Shown here piece after piece: positions 10,894-23,345 of a stretch of 64,000 nt of DNA. The translations under genes and the position numbers were made by a program. The stretch is from Vicugna pacos (Eukaryota > Chordata > Mammalia > Artiodactyla > Camelidae): contig NC_133021.1 in the NCBI RefSeq assembly GCF_048564905.1, positions 3,179,501 through 3,243,500 on the forward strand. Direction: 5' to 3'. Within the stretch, counting starts at the first letter, position 1. Every line of letters begins with the position of its first letter. A model generated the notes under the pieces. It worked only from the letters and a program-made list of their open reading frames with translations, did not search any database and had not been told where the DNA came from.

Positions 10894-13800
10894 TCCCATA
10901 CATTTTCTTAACAAATAACACCAAGTGTAAGTGCATAGCAGTTATATGACTGTCCACTGCTGAGCTTCCCTAAAGAGTCTTAAAGAATGTGAATGGATCT
11001 ACACTTAAAAGTGCAAGTTTTCAATCTTTGATCTCAATTTTTCAAAGTTATTCCTTGCAGTTGCAGTCAGTGCTTGGCTGTGTGGCTGAAATGCATGAAT
11101 TCAGTCAGTGAGTTTATTGACGTTGAACAGCAGGAACTTGTAAATACAGACAGTTGAAATTGTCAGTTTACTGATAAACCCTTGCATGGGTAAGCAGTTG
11201 AAAGTCCCCTGCAGTCAGCCTTGCAGAGCAATCTCTAGTAAAATGGTAGAATTTCTTAACTTTTTCTCCCCGTTTTCTGCCCTAAAGAAGTCAAATACAA
11301 TTCCTTGGTTTGACCCATTTTAATTATTCACAAGAAATACCATGCACAAAATTTTGCAAATGATGATTTAAGATTAATATAAAATAAGGAGAAACAAAAT
11401 ATGAGGTCAAGCTATGGCCAAAGGTGCTATTTTAAATACCAACATCTAAAATTTAATATGGAAATATCCTATCTTTTGTTTCTAAAGTTATTAAATGGAA
11501 ATAATTCACCTTATCCCACAGGAAAACCACATAACATTCAGATATGAAGATACAAATATATCTAAGTCCTTTTTAAGACTCAAATAAGTTGAATCATCTA
11601 TAGAAGCAAGTACTGATATTGCCATGTACTGCACTTCTTCCCATTAAGGCTTTTTAAAATTTGCTCATGACAGGTAGCTGAAGTATATTTTAAGTTAGTG
11701 TGTTATTTTTTCTTTCTAATTTGTTGGTAGAGATTTCATATCCTTTCACTCATATCAATTTTTATTTAACATGCAAAATCATTGCAGGGGAATGAGCAAA
11801 CTGCATAAATGATGGTCATTTATTTAGATGGCCAAACTCCCTTAGCCAAGCACTTCCCTTTAGCATAGTTTAATTTAGTATAGTTTAATTTTGTACTGAG
11901 AAAACAAAGCTGACCTTATGCTTGTGTTTCAGAATTTGCATTTATGCAAGTTTAGTAAAACAGGAATAATTCTATTTGTATTATATTATCACAACCTTTC
12001 AAAAGTGTATCTCAAAAAAGTAACTATTTTTATTATTAAGAGATATCCCAACAAGACGTCATAAAAAATGACATCTAGAACAGACTGTGAAATAAATATT
12101 TTAAGGAACAATTAGGCCCTTTGTCCCATTCAATTTCTTGCTGATTAATTTTAACTACCATTAATTGAATTTATCTTCAGCATGCTGAGTAAAAAATATC
12201 TTAAAATCAAATGTTTTGTATAGGAAATATTTTTTCTATTTCTACTGTTACAATGGTGAAATAAAGAGACATTACATCCTGAGTTTTTGCTGGTGATTAT
12301 CATAGTTACAGGAAGGTGGGTAAATGATAAAAATAAATAGTAGTAAATATTTGTTTAATCAGTCTATGTTTAAGTAACTTTTGTTGTCCACATATAATAA
12401 GAAGTCAATAGTTTAAAGTACTGTTTCTTCCTTCATTATTTATGTGTTCTCAGAAAGTTTATTTAATATTCTTAAACCTTGATGTTTCCACCTTGGGGAA
12501 AAAAAGCTAAAATAAATTCTGGGTACAATAGAACCAGTGTTGGAGAATTAAGGAAAGAATTTATTTTAGGGCCTGACATGTAACAGTTTGACTACAAATC
12601 GTTCCTTCCTTCCCTTCTTTTTCTCTTTAACTCCCTCTCATCTTCCTCTCTCCCTCTCTTCCCTACTTTCTTCTTGTTCCTTCCTGAATTTAATAATCAG
12701 ATTTACTAGCTAGCAGGACCATTTTACTACCTCTGTAGATCCAGTCATCCACAATTATAGCCATCTTATTCCACACTATATTAGTGTGATAAGCACACAT
12801 ATAGATTACTTTTATCAAATATGCAACTTATAGTTTTGATTTTAAGTTAATTAGCTATTTAATTCAGATTGTCCATCATTTCTTAGAAGTTACTGAGTAT
12901 TCTTTCCAACACTTAAATGAGATATGTAACCAATGGCATTTTTTCAACAGAATAGTGAAATTGAGTTTTAACTGACATGCAATAGTTTTGTGGATATTTA
13001 TTGATAGAATTTTGTAAGATTGCTTCTGTAATGTATACAGTATTTACATTTTTCCACCTGTCAAAGAACTCCAGGATTTGATAAGAGAGGTTCTAATGGA
13101 TCATGTGTTAAACTGCATTGGTTGCTTGATCCTTATAAAAGCATGTTTAGTCATTGCTGTTTTTGGTAGTGGCTTTACCAAAAATTCTGACAAATTTAAT
13201 TGTGATAGTTAACAAATAATTGATAGATTATGTGTTATCATATAACATAGAATGAATAATTGAATACAAAAAATTCAACATGACTACTTCTACTCTATTG
13301 AAGTGTTCATATTGACAACTACCATCTCCTTACACAATAGTTGCATTTAGTTAAATGTCTTGAAAAACATTATTTGGAAAACTCAAGGTCGTCGGGAGCC
13401 AGAACCTTTAATGTGCAATTCATTTTCACAATTTATGGTTCTAAGAGAGTTGCTCCAAGTCAAGACGAGGGAATCTGTTAATCAAAATTGGCAGAGAGGT
13501 ACAGAGAGGATTGCTTCCAGGTAGTTTTCTTTTTTCAAAGACAAACAGGCATTGTGTGAACAAGACACTTCTGTTGTATTTGTTTTTGAGTTAAGATTTT
13601 ATTGATGAATTCTGATCAAAATAATTTATACATTTTAAACTTGCACTGAATGAAGGGAAAATCTGCACAAGATGGATTGGTTAGATTGAACTTTGTATTC
13701 TCTTTTGACAAGTGTGTGTCCCTATACTTTTGCATATAGATCAAGAACAATATTTCAAGGCATTCTCACCAACAGCAAGCAGATCTCCAATTTAGAGTGT

Positions 13801-14500
13801 CTTGTCTTGCTTTTAATTTGCGTTTAGAGTGTACCTTATTCTAGTTGGGAAGTTGTAGTCTCACTTCTGTAAGTGGAATAGTGAAGCTGTTTATATATCT
13901 GAACTTGTTATATGTTGGTATCATTGTGTCTGTTGGGGACTGGGAAATAAATAAGCTTAATAAATTGATTCAATTTTGAGTGTGTTTGAATTTAATGAAA
14001 TCTAAATTGTACTGATTAATTCTCAACACTATAATTACAGGTTAATTTCAGATCGCTGAATTGTTTTACTTACATCAGGGCATCACAGATAGGCTAGAAT
14101 GATATGTTGTAATATTTTGGATACAGTTATTTTGGTTTTCACACTAATTAAAAGTTTTACCTCCATCTCTGCCAAGGACAAAGGGACAAGAATATAGTTG
14201 TTTAGAAAATGATACATTTGTAGACCATCTGATGTTTCCATAGAACTGCATGAGCATTTGCTTATAAGAAGGAATTATGCTCCTCTTTTTACTGTACAGA
14301 TTAAAGACAAGTCAGGAGAGAAAATATTAATAAAGACAATGAGAGGGCAAAAGCAATATGATTTGTTAATTACTACAGGAATGTAAAATAAAGGTGAAAA
14401 GGTACATCAGTGAAGGTTAACCTAAATCTTGAATTGTGAAACAAGCTATAACCATGTAATTAAGCTGAACTATTTACAATTGTTCAAATGCTTTAAATTT
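10894..14500. other. AT-rich sequence, no gene recognised
   Basis: 3.6 kb with no open frame above 60 codons on either strand and no repeat that I can name. A pyrimidine-rich low-complexity patch lies at 12601-12685. This is the longest stretch in the window without a recognisable element. Confidence 0.5.
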
Positions 14501-14504
14501 TTTA

Positions 14505-14790
14505 ATCTCAAATCTTTGCTTAGAATGTTCTTCCCTGTTTCCTATTAGCTTGTTATTTATTTTGAAGATTTTTCAGAATTGCTCCATATTATCCTACTGT
14601 AACTCTCCTCTGAACTACCCTCAGTAGAGTTAAATGTTTCTTCCATTGTGCTCCCTTAGTAGCTAGTACATACCTTTATCATATAACTATTCAGATACTT
14701 GTTAATCTCTTCAGCTTGACCTTAATCCCCTAGAAGTCAAAGCTTTGTTCTATTTTTTCCATATCTCCATTTCCTAGTGCATGCTCCCAG
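14505..14790 (+). mobile_element. L2 LINE 3' end
   Basis: The order 'gaatgttcttccctgtttcc', 'cccctagaagtcaaagcttt' and 'tccatttcctagtgcatg' follows the L2 3' terminal region. The copy is old and diverged. Confidence 0.55.
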
Positions 14791-14829
14791 ATTTTATTCC
14801 TCTACTCAAACCTTACTATTGAATCTATA

Positions 14830-15240
14830 CTGGAAGTATCTTCTCTAGACACTCTTTGGGGAACCTGTTTTTATAACTTATACTATCAGCCCAAGACTTC
14901 TCTCATTATACCTCTAACTTCAATCTGATCACCTCCTCTGAAGTTTGACCTATACTCAGCTTTCCACCTGACATCTCTGCTTTAGTGCCAGAAAAGGTGT
15001 CTCTAACACATTTTGCAAACTCATCTCATTCCTTCCATAAACTATGTCCCCTGTTTTGCTGCTTAAGCTGAGGTTTAGGGTTCATCCTTGATACTTTTGT
15101 ATTCCTTAGTCCTCACATAAAAAAATCACCAATTCCTGATAATTATATTTCCAAAAAACACCTTCTTGATCTTCAACATCATGGCCACCACCCAGCATCT
15201 TCTAATATCTTTCTCTCCTTTTATTCACTGAATTTCAGTT
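14830..15240 (+). mobile_element. L2 LINE fragment, more internal part
   Basis: The 'gggttcatccttgatacttt' and 'accacccagcatcttctaat' segments resemble upstream L2 sequence. It lies just after another L2 3' end in the same orientation, so it is a second copy or a rearranged one. A weaker L2/MIR-like tail occurs near 15555-15645. Confidence 0.4.
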
Positions 15241-15649
15241 GCACTGGACTCTGGTGTACTGAAGACTGTGACTTTTACCCATCTCAGTACTTAAATGTGA
15301 TGATATTCTATCAGAAAAACATGAATTTGAATTCTTGGGCATGGCTATATCCTTCTCTTCACTCAGCTCTCAGGTTGATTTACTTCTTTTAAGGACAATA
15401 CTGGGCTACATATTCTATACAAGAATCTGCTACCCTGATTGTTTTCTTACAGAGAATTTGTCTCTTTCTTAGTGCTTAAAATCTCATTATTTTGTATTCA
15501 GGTCTGCCTTTATTATATAATATTCATTTCCCCATTCTAATTTAAAAAACACGAAAATAGTAATCATCTCACCATTATGTACCAAACACGTAGAACAAAG
15601 CCAAGCACATAAGAACACCATAAATATTTGTTAAAAAGATGAATGCATA

Positions 15650-16720
15650 GATTGAGAAAGAATCAAGAGAAACACCATAATCAGAAGGATAGAGGATGCT
15701 ATAATACAAGCTTTATGGAGGGAAGCATATTTTGTTTAAACATTATATCCCTTTGTCTAAGGACATTCTGATGTGTTTTATGTATTCAATATTTGTTGAA
15801 TAAATGTAAGAATTTAGAAAGCAATGCTTAAAGCAGTTTTGAATGACAGCATCAATGTCAGGATATAGATTCAAGAAAAGTAAAATTAAATTCTTCCACA
15901 TACATGAGACACTTCAGTTTTTACAAAATTTCTGCTAACTATATTCACTGCCTTATCAATCAGTGAATAAAAGGGGTAACAGCAGTTTTTGTGTCACTGT
16001 ATAAGATAATGTAATCAAGATAATGAAGAAGCAGAAACAACATAAAATCAAGGAACACAGTAATAAATGGACTAATAATCAAAATGACTTTCATGGAGAA
16101 GAAAAAATAACAAAAAGCACTCATTTTAAATTTTAAAGTAACAAAAGCAAAAACAAGAATTTAAAGAAAAAAATTAAGTATGTATTTAATGGTATAAAAC
16201 TTATATTAATATTGGTTTTCTGTCACTTCATACAGTAGTTATCCAACGGCAAAACTGCAATAACAGCTTTCACATTTATTTCTTCTTAAAGTCTATGCTT
16301 TAGGCTAATTTCTCCTATCCCATTTCTGTTTCTTTTCACTCTTTCCAGAAGACAATGGAAAAGATTTCTAAATAACTACAGCATTTGCCCAGTTCACAAT
16401 GGAGGAAAAAATGAACAGTGTAAGGAGCTAAAAATCATCTATACTTTGAGTTTTAACTTTCAGATGATAAACAACACTCAATCTATTCTAGATTCTATTT
16501 TAGAAAGAACGAGAGGAGTAAATATGATATAATTAAATGCCCATCCAATTAAATTTCAGAAATACACATAAATAGATTTTTTAAAAAGTTATCATAAAAG
16601 CATAATTTAAATTACAACTTAAAAAAGGCTTAAATTTAATCCAATTAAGCTACACATAACTTAGTATAAAGTTCAGTGTGAGGATCTTATTAAATAAGTG
16701 TTTTTTCTTCAATCCCACTA
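15650..16720. other. AT-rich sequence, nothing recognised
   Basis: No credible frame, RNA or named repeat. A-rich patches occur around 16100-16180 and 16560-16640. Confidence 0.45.
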
Positions 16721-16723
16721 ACA

Positions 16724-16788
16724 TTTTCTCCTCTTTTTCTCTCTTTCTCTCTCTCTCTCCCTCTTCCTTCCTTCCTTTTCTTCTTCAA
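16724..16788. repeat. Pyrimidine-rich (CT)n low-complexity tract
   Basis: Runs of CTCTCT and CCTT on the plus strand. The 74-codon frame that crosses it (16678-16902) is a by-product of this composition. Confidence 0.8.
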
Positions 16789-16924
16789 TTCTTTAGAAAC
16801 CTCAAGCCACTATCCTCTTTGGAAATTAAGCCTGACACTCTCTTCTCCCAATATCCTGTTGTGGCTGAGTGTCCATTTGTCACACCCCAGCTTGAACTGT
16901 AACTCCCTAAGAGAAGCCATTCAG

Positions 16925-17160
16925 AATGCTAGCTCTAAAGTAGCCATGAAATCTTCCTCACTCTATACCTCTCCCCCTTATTTCTTCTTTACTTTTTTTT
17001 TATTTTTTGCATTCTGAAATTACTTTACTTATTTTCTTTCATTTAGAGTGTCTCTCTCCCAGTTAGAATGTAAGTTCTTGGAATGCAAAAATTCCACAGC
17101 CCTTTAGTATAGAGAAAATGTGTGATGAATACATAGTATATATATTTGAATGACTAACGT
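16925..17160 (+). mobile_element. L2 LINE 3' end
   Basis: It contains 'agctctaaagtagccatgaa', 'gaaattactttacttatttt' and the diagnostic 'cccagttagaatgtaagttc', which match the L2 3' UTR in order. Confidence 0.65.
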
Positions 17161-17164
17161 TTTG

Positions 17165-18090
17165 AAACAATAGATGTATGAATATATAAATAAGGGCTGG
17201 AGAGGGGACAGGGAGACACACTCTGACTTACTCCATTCATAATTATTTCCTAAAGAATGGGTGAGTGATTTATCTCCTGGAACATGTCTAAGTCAGCGTT
17301 ACACTCCTATGTGTGCGTGGGAAGGAAGTTTATTATGACATCACTGAGTGGCTCACTTGAATCTCCTTTTATCCTGAAAATGTTTAGATATATCTGCTGT
17401 GCTACACACAGAAAAAGTGATAGAGAAAACTGCCCACCACTTGGTTTACTCCCTTCCAAGTCCATTATATTTTTCAATTTAAATATGAGAGATAATCAAT
17501 ACACTGGGTGCACTCCAGATGTTTTTAAGACAGTAAACTGTAAATGTGATATGACCTGAGATTGAAAAAAGAAAACTGTGTGCAGAGGGATCAGTGAATT
17601 TCAGTGCCATCACTGAGCAGAAGTAGCAAGAAGGATTTTGAAAGCAGGGAATGCAGCTTTTTCCTAGGGTCATTCTAAGCTTTGGGCAGTTTCTGCTTTT
17701 TTTCTCTTCCAAAAATATTAAATGATCTTACCAATGTTATTCATCTTTCTTACAGTAATTATATTTTACATATTTACCATGGCTGATTCTACTAGAACCT
17801 GAGCTAACCTACCACAAGGAAATCATTCTGAACAGAGACACAGTAAATTACCACAAGGTATGGGTTAAAGCAGTTTCTGAAAAAAGTATCTATTTCACTC
17901 AGGAAAGAACTTAAAGGGAAATTGGATTAATTCTTTTCAGGAAGCAGAAAATGTTTATTTAGTTATCTGCTTAGACATCAGGCATATAATGAAATTATAG
18001 ATAGATATGCACGTATATGTATATAAAGTCCTGCCCTTCTTTTCTTCAAAATTCCTAGACTTTCTATGAAGTCTTTTCTATTAGCTTCAT
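17165..18090. other. No gene recognised
   Basis: Two overlapping short frames (17284-17559 plus, 17479-17712 minus) show no domain. No repeat family was identified. Confidence 0.45.
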
Positions 18091-18094
18091 TACA

Positions 18095-18215
18095 TTCACC
18101 CTTTCATTCATTTATCTATAAATAAAGTTGTATTATAAAATTACCAAATGCCAGGCACTAATCTATAGTAGTGAATTCACAGGTCCTTAGCCTCACAGAG
18201 TTTACACTGTATTGG
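18095..18215 (-). mobile_element. L2 LINE 3' end, reverse orientation
   Basis: The 'tgccaggcactaatctatag' and 'tcacagagtttacactgtat' segments are the reversed L2 terminus. Confidence 0.55.
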
Positions 18216-18224
18216 AAATTATTA

Positions 18225-18450
18225 GCTGGCATTTAAGAGCACTCCTGATACTCCAGCAGTCTTAGTCCTTTGGTGGGCATTATGTTAATATCATTTCTTA
18301 TTCAAAGGACAAGGAGATGAAGTCTCATACCATGCAAATCACTTCTTCAAGATCATCAAGCTAGTAAGCATTAAATATGAGATTTAACCCCTTCCAGGTT
18401 GCCCATGCCCACGAGTCCAGCTGCCATGCTAATAGACCCACCTTTTTAAC
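18225..18450 (+). mobile_element. MIR SINE
   Basis: The core 'ggacaaggagatgaagtctc' is followed by 'cttcttcaagatcatcaagc' and 'tagtaagca', matching the conserved MIR core and tail in forward orientation. Confidence 0.6.
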
Positions 18451-18984
18451 ACATATTCTTCTAATACATATTATCTATGCTACTCACATGTTTCCTTGCT
18501 TTTTTAAGTAAACTTAATATTTTAATGGTGAAAATAGAAAACAACACAGAAATTTGGAAAATGGAGAAAATATTCATATTGACACCATGTTATAACTATT
18601 ATTCTCTAAATATTCTCATGTTTCAATCTGTTAACACTTGGAATCATAGTTCATGAGCAATTTCACCTCCTGTCTTTTCCTTTTTATTATAATGTTTCTA
18701 TTATGTTACATGCAATTCACATACATTTTATTATAATGTTTCCACAATGCTACACAGAGTTCATAATCATTATTTTTAGAGGCCACTTAAATGTCTATTG
18801 AGTTGATATAGCATAATATAATTAATAATCTCATTGGTAGATATTTTACTTCACTGCAGGGAAGAACCACATAAAAAAGGTCTTTAGAATTTCAATTCAA
18901 GTTAAATTGAACATGTACAATTGTTTGACATCTTTATGGTAGCTAGCCTTCCAGGTACTGATATGTCTCCAAAAATGCACTTCA

Positions 18985-19245
18985 ACAAACATTTCTTGTA
19001 GCCTAACATTCACCACTCCCTGTGATAGGTCTTAAAGATGTCTAATTGGTGGGAAACAGTCTCTAAACTTAAGAAGCTTCTAAATCAGTCACAGGTGACA
19101 GAAATCCAAATAAGTATGAGCAAGAACATATCAAAATGCAGCAAGTCTAATAATGTGGTGTGATGAAAATGGATGTGATAGAAAGGGCTTTGGAAAAGAT
19201 GATATTTACACAGAAATCTGAAAGGGCGGTAGAAATTAGTGGCTT
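18985..19245 (-). mobile_element. L2 LINE fragment, reverse orientation
   Basis: Reversed L2 terminal sequence, followed by the more internal 'gaaagggctttggaaaagat' and 'atttacacagaaatctgaaa' that correspond to L2 upstream sequence. An MLT1 LTR begins directly after it. Confidence 0.5.
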
Positions 19246-19248
19246 AGG

Positions 19249-19640
19249 ATGAGCCTGCTTAGGCTGCTATAACAAGATACCACATGTTGGGTGGCTTAAA
19301 CAACAGGCACACTTATTTCCATACCATTCTGGAGGCTATCAGTCTGATATCTAGTTGCCAACAGGTTGGTCTCTGGGAGACCTCTCTTTCTGCCTTGTAG
19401 ATGATGATCTGCTCTCTGTGTCTTCATATGTCCCCTTTTTTGTATGTACATGGAGAGAGACCCGGTATCTTTTTCTCTTTTGATAAAGACAGAAGTCCTG
19501 TGGGATTAGGGTCCTACCCTAATGACTTAATTTAACTAATTACCTCATAAATGTCCTATGTATGGCCACAATTACATTGGGGGTTAGGACATCATATGAC
19601 ATCATATGAATTTTAGAAAGACACAATTCAGTCCACAACA
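19249..19640 (-). mobile_element. MLT1 (MaLR) LTR, reverse orientation
   Basis: Opens with 'ggctgctataacaagatacc' and 'gggtggcttaaacaacag', contains 'attagggtcctaccctaatg', and closes with 'cacaattcagtccacaaca'. This is the full MLT1 layout read backwards. It is an old solo LTR without internal sequence. Confidence 0.85.
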
Positions 19641-19644
19641 AATA

Positions 19645-21905
19645 AGCAGAAGTGTGGAGATGAGAAATGAGTTAAATCCTGAGGAAGGGAAGGGATAGAT
19701 AGATAGGTAGGTAAAGTTCATCAATAATACATTTAGAAAATTGTTTTAAAAATTTATGATGGGGAGAGAAGAAACTAGTAAAATAACTGCATACTATCTT
19801 AGAGGAGATTAAATTGAAATTTCCAGCAAAATTAACAATCACAGTTTGAACAAGTCGCTTAAAACAAGAAAGGAAATCAATTATTTAACAGCATTTTTAG
19901 TTTATAGATTTGCTTCTAGTTAGGGTCAAGAATGAATAATTAACTTAGTTGATTACAAAATCATTCTGAATAATCTGCTCATATTTTTAAAGATAATATG
20001 AAAACTATAATCTTAAAATGTGAGAGAAGAGAATATATAGAGAGACAAAAGAAGATTGTTAACAAGAAATATGTACCTCCAACAGAAGTCTCTAAAGAAA
20101 TTAACTAATCCTTTGTCGGGGCAGGAGACTGGAATAAGATTATAGACTCAGATTCCTCTTTTGACCAATATTTGGACAAACTTGATCAGATTGATAAAGA
20201 TGGAAAGATGACATCTGCCTTAAACTTATTATCTAATAATGATGTACAAATGTTTTCAAAGGCTGTCTGTATTTCAATATATGAAATCTCTTTCTGTATT
20301 ATGGGAGTTAGAGTTCAAAAACTCTTCCTTTGTGGACTCACAATATATGTTAATATGACAGCTAAACTTTTTACATATTTTTAGAAAATGAAAGTGATTT
20401 ATTAAATACAATTTTAAAAATTTGATTTATAAAAGAGCTGGAGGTGGCAACCCACAATAAATTAATCTATTGTGAACTATGAAAATATTAATCAGCTTGA
20501 TGTAAACATCTGTGGTTCACAGAAATGGCCTGGAATTATTTATCAGTGTCATTTCTCCTTTCTGCCTCACCTAACTCCACTTAATGACAGGGACTCGCAT
20601 ATCTTTGTCATTACATAGGGAATAGAATATGTGCCAAAACATACAGCTCAGGGTTTAAAAGTTAAATTGCATGAATATTTATGAATACACTGTCTAGTAT
20701 ACAAAAATTCTAAAATACCTGAATGATTGAGATTTAGCATTCAACTTGACAGAGTGAGAAAATGTTAGCTTTAAATTTAAAACAAAATAACTACCATTTC
20801 TTAATTTGTTAGACTGTACTAACAGCTTTACTGCCCCTATTTAATTTAACTGTTCAAAACATTTTATTTAAAAAATACTGAAGAATGCATGGAAATGCAA
20901 ATTGGTGATAAGTTACAAAGCCAGAATTTGAAATTGAGTATATCTGATTCAAGATGCCATGTTCATTTTTCTCATCTGCAAAATTGAAAAAATATATACC
21001 ATGTCCTCCTTAACTCACATTATATTGAGGTTCAAATGTAAGAGTGAAAATATTGTAAATTGTGACATCTAAATAGTTGTACAATTATTTATTTAGCTAT
21101 GGGTGATGGTTGCTAGTACAAGCTAATAACAACTTAAAACTCATATATATGTGGATAGTTGAGTTAGAATGAAGTTCTTCAGTGGATTAACAGGAATTAG
21201 TGAAAACTAGTTTTGTGGTTGTTAAGTTCATCAAATCATTGAAGAAGAAATGTTTGAAAAGTCCTTTAAATCACATAAAGAAGGTAGATGTTTGATCCAA
21301 TTCCAAATCAATATCCCTTCCTCCTTTAAAAATATATGTCTAATTCCCAGCTCACTTTACCAATATTTTCCCAAATCTTTCAAACCTCTATGGCATTCTT
21401 CTCTGGTGTTTCTATATGAAAAGCTTCCTGGATGTTTGTTTTATATTGTTCTAGTACTTATCCAAATATTCATTTTTAATTAACATTTCATATCTCTGTT
21501 TCCTAAGGCTGTTATGTAACTGTGTCTATGATACCAGAGAGATCACGGACTTTGCTTCTGTAAGTCACAAAACCCTTCAACTAATTATCCTGCAATTAGC
21601 AATGCACAATGAAGAAGTAAGTTCTTAATATTTGCTTGTGGTTGACAAGTATTATGACAATGCAATTTTCTGAAAAGATTACCAGCTCACTGGGAGTGTT
21701 TAACAACCTAGGGCCTGACATAATGGACCGTATTGCATTCATATCTAACATCATGAGGCCCACTATAATATAAATGATGAAACTAAGCAAATAGATAACT
21801 GATAGAGACTTTATGCATGGATTAATGTCTTTGAAAAATGTTTATTAGTGTATTTGTACCCCCAGTATGTCTGAAAAATGTAGGTAATAATCTACCTTCT
21901 GGAAC
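19645..21905. other. AT-rich sequence, no gene recognised
   Basis: Several short frames (20172-20384, 21250-21483, 21596-21790) show no domain. A GATA/GGTA-type short repeat lies near 19695-19715. Confidence 0.45.
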
Positions 21906-21913
21906 AGCACTGA

Positions 21914-22018
21914 ATATATATATATATATATATATGTATATGTGTGTATATAAATATATATATGTATATGTGTATATATATGTATGCGTATATATATATG
22001 TGTGTATATGAATATATT
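21914..22018. repeat. (TA)n/(TATG)n compound repeat
   Basis: TA dinucleotides interspersed with TG and TATG units over about 105 bp. A 77-codon minus-strand frame reading IYIYTHTY repeats is produced by this tract and is not a gene. Confidence 0.9.
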
Positions 22019-22019
22019 T

Positions 22020-23118
22020 ACTTAGTTTCACATCCACACATCCACAAGCAAACATACAAAATATCCATTATATATATTTGTAAACTTATATAGAGGACTT
22101 CCTTTTTTATGTGTGAACTATTCACGTGGTATCTTATTTTTAAAACACAATATGCATATAAGAAAGACTGCATTACACATATCCATATGTAGGATCCAAA
22201 GTGATTGTTGATCTTTTTTTTAAATAGGACTATTATTCCATGATCTCTTATTTCTAAATCCAGAACTCTCTTCCCTACTGTTCTGTGAAGGGGAAATTGG
22301 AGTGTGTGTTGGAGAGCAGATGTAGATGAGAGGCCTTAGTAAATCAAAGAATGAAAACTCATCATTTTGTCCTTAGATATGTGACATACAATTTAACCAC
22401 ATTCATCAAAGGAAAAGCATTCAGGAAAAATTTTAAGTCCCCTAGTTCCATTTGTTAAAGGTGATATAAGTTGATCTTTTTTATTGCTTTATGTTTTTTT
22501 TTTGAAAAATGAATTTTCCTCATGGAAGAAATTTGCCCTGCCTTGGAAAACAGCTTGCCATCAAACGTGTTCACCAGATATTTACAAGCTTGATGCATTA
22601 AAGGGAAGGATGTTTGCATACAAATCTTTTCAAATTTTCTTGGATGTAATGCCAGAAGGGTTTGATTTGTATGAGATTCTACTTGATGGAAAACAGGGCA
22701 GAGCTATCACATGGTTCCCAGTAGGCTTACACCCAACAGCATGAAAACTTGGAAGTCTGCCTGTATTACCTTATGTGATGACTGCAGAGCTCAATCGCAT
22801 TTAAGATTTAATATCATTGGCAAGATGCCTCCAGCAGCCACCGAACAATATGGAGTAAAAATGTCTTAATCTCCAAAAGATTGCTGCCTTGTGAAGTAAA
22901 TTACTCTAGTTACACTAACAAGTTAACTAGGTACAAGGTGAGAATATAAAATCTTACAACTTAACTCTGGTTCATATATATTCAAAAGGTAGCAGGATAA
23001 AAGCAATGGATAGACTAAGAAGAAGCAGGGAGAAATTTGTGATGTTTGGACACCAAAGAAGACTGAAATTTATGAGAAAGAAGTATCAACCTAGTGTAAA
23101 AAGTCGGGTCTCCTTTGG
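22020..23118. other. No gene recognised
   Basis: An 86-codon plus-strand frame at 22484-22744 (starts MLYVFFLKNEFSSW) has mixed composition with no low-complexity bias. It has no recognisable domain, no polyadenine tail behind it and no clear splice sites. I cannot assign it. Confidence 0.4.
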
Positions 23119-23119
23119 C

Positions 23120-23345
23120 TCTAAAAGTAAGTTTGTCATTTATAAGTAGTGTGATCTTGCACAAGTAACTTAAATTCTTTATTTCTGTTTTCTTGATTGT
23201 AAAATTAGATTAATAATGAAATCTAGCTCATGGAATTATCAGGGGGGCTTAAAAGGATAAAATACATTAAATTATTAGAACATCTAGACTTTTATACTAT
23301 AGTTTGATGTTATTATCATTATCAAAGTCACTAAAATTAGGAATT
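23120..23345 (-). mobile_element. MIR SINE, reverse orientation
   Basis: 'gtgtgatcttgcacaagtaa', 'attgtaaaattagattaata' and 'ggataaaatacattaaatta' reproduce reversed MIR in order. Confidence 0.7.

Noticed and set aside
21822-22055. 77-codon Tyr/Ile/His/Thr repeat frame
   Set aside because: It is a translation of the (TA)n/(TATG)n simple repeat.
22484-22744. 86-codon plus-strand frame as a processed pseudogene
   Set aside because: Composition looks ordinary, but there is no A-tail, no flanking duplication and no protein family that I can recognise.
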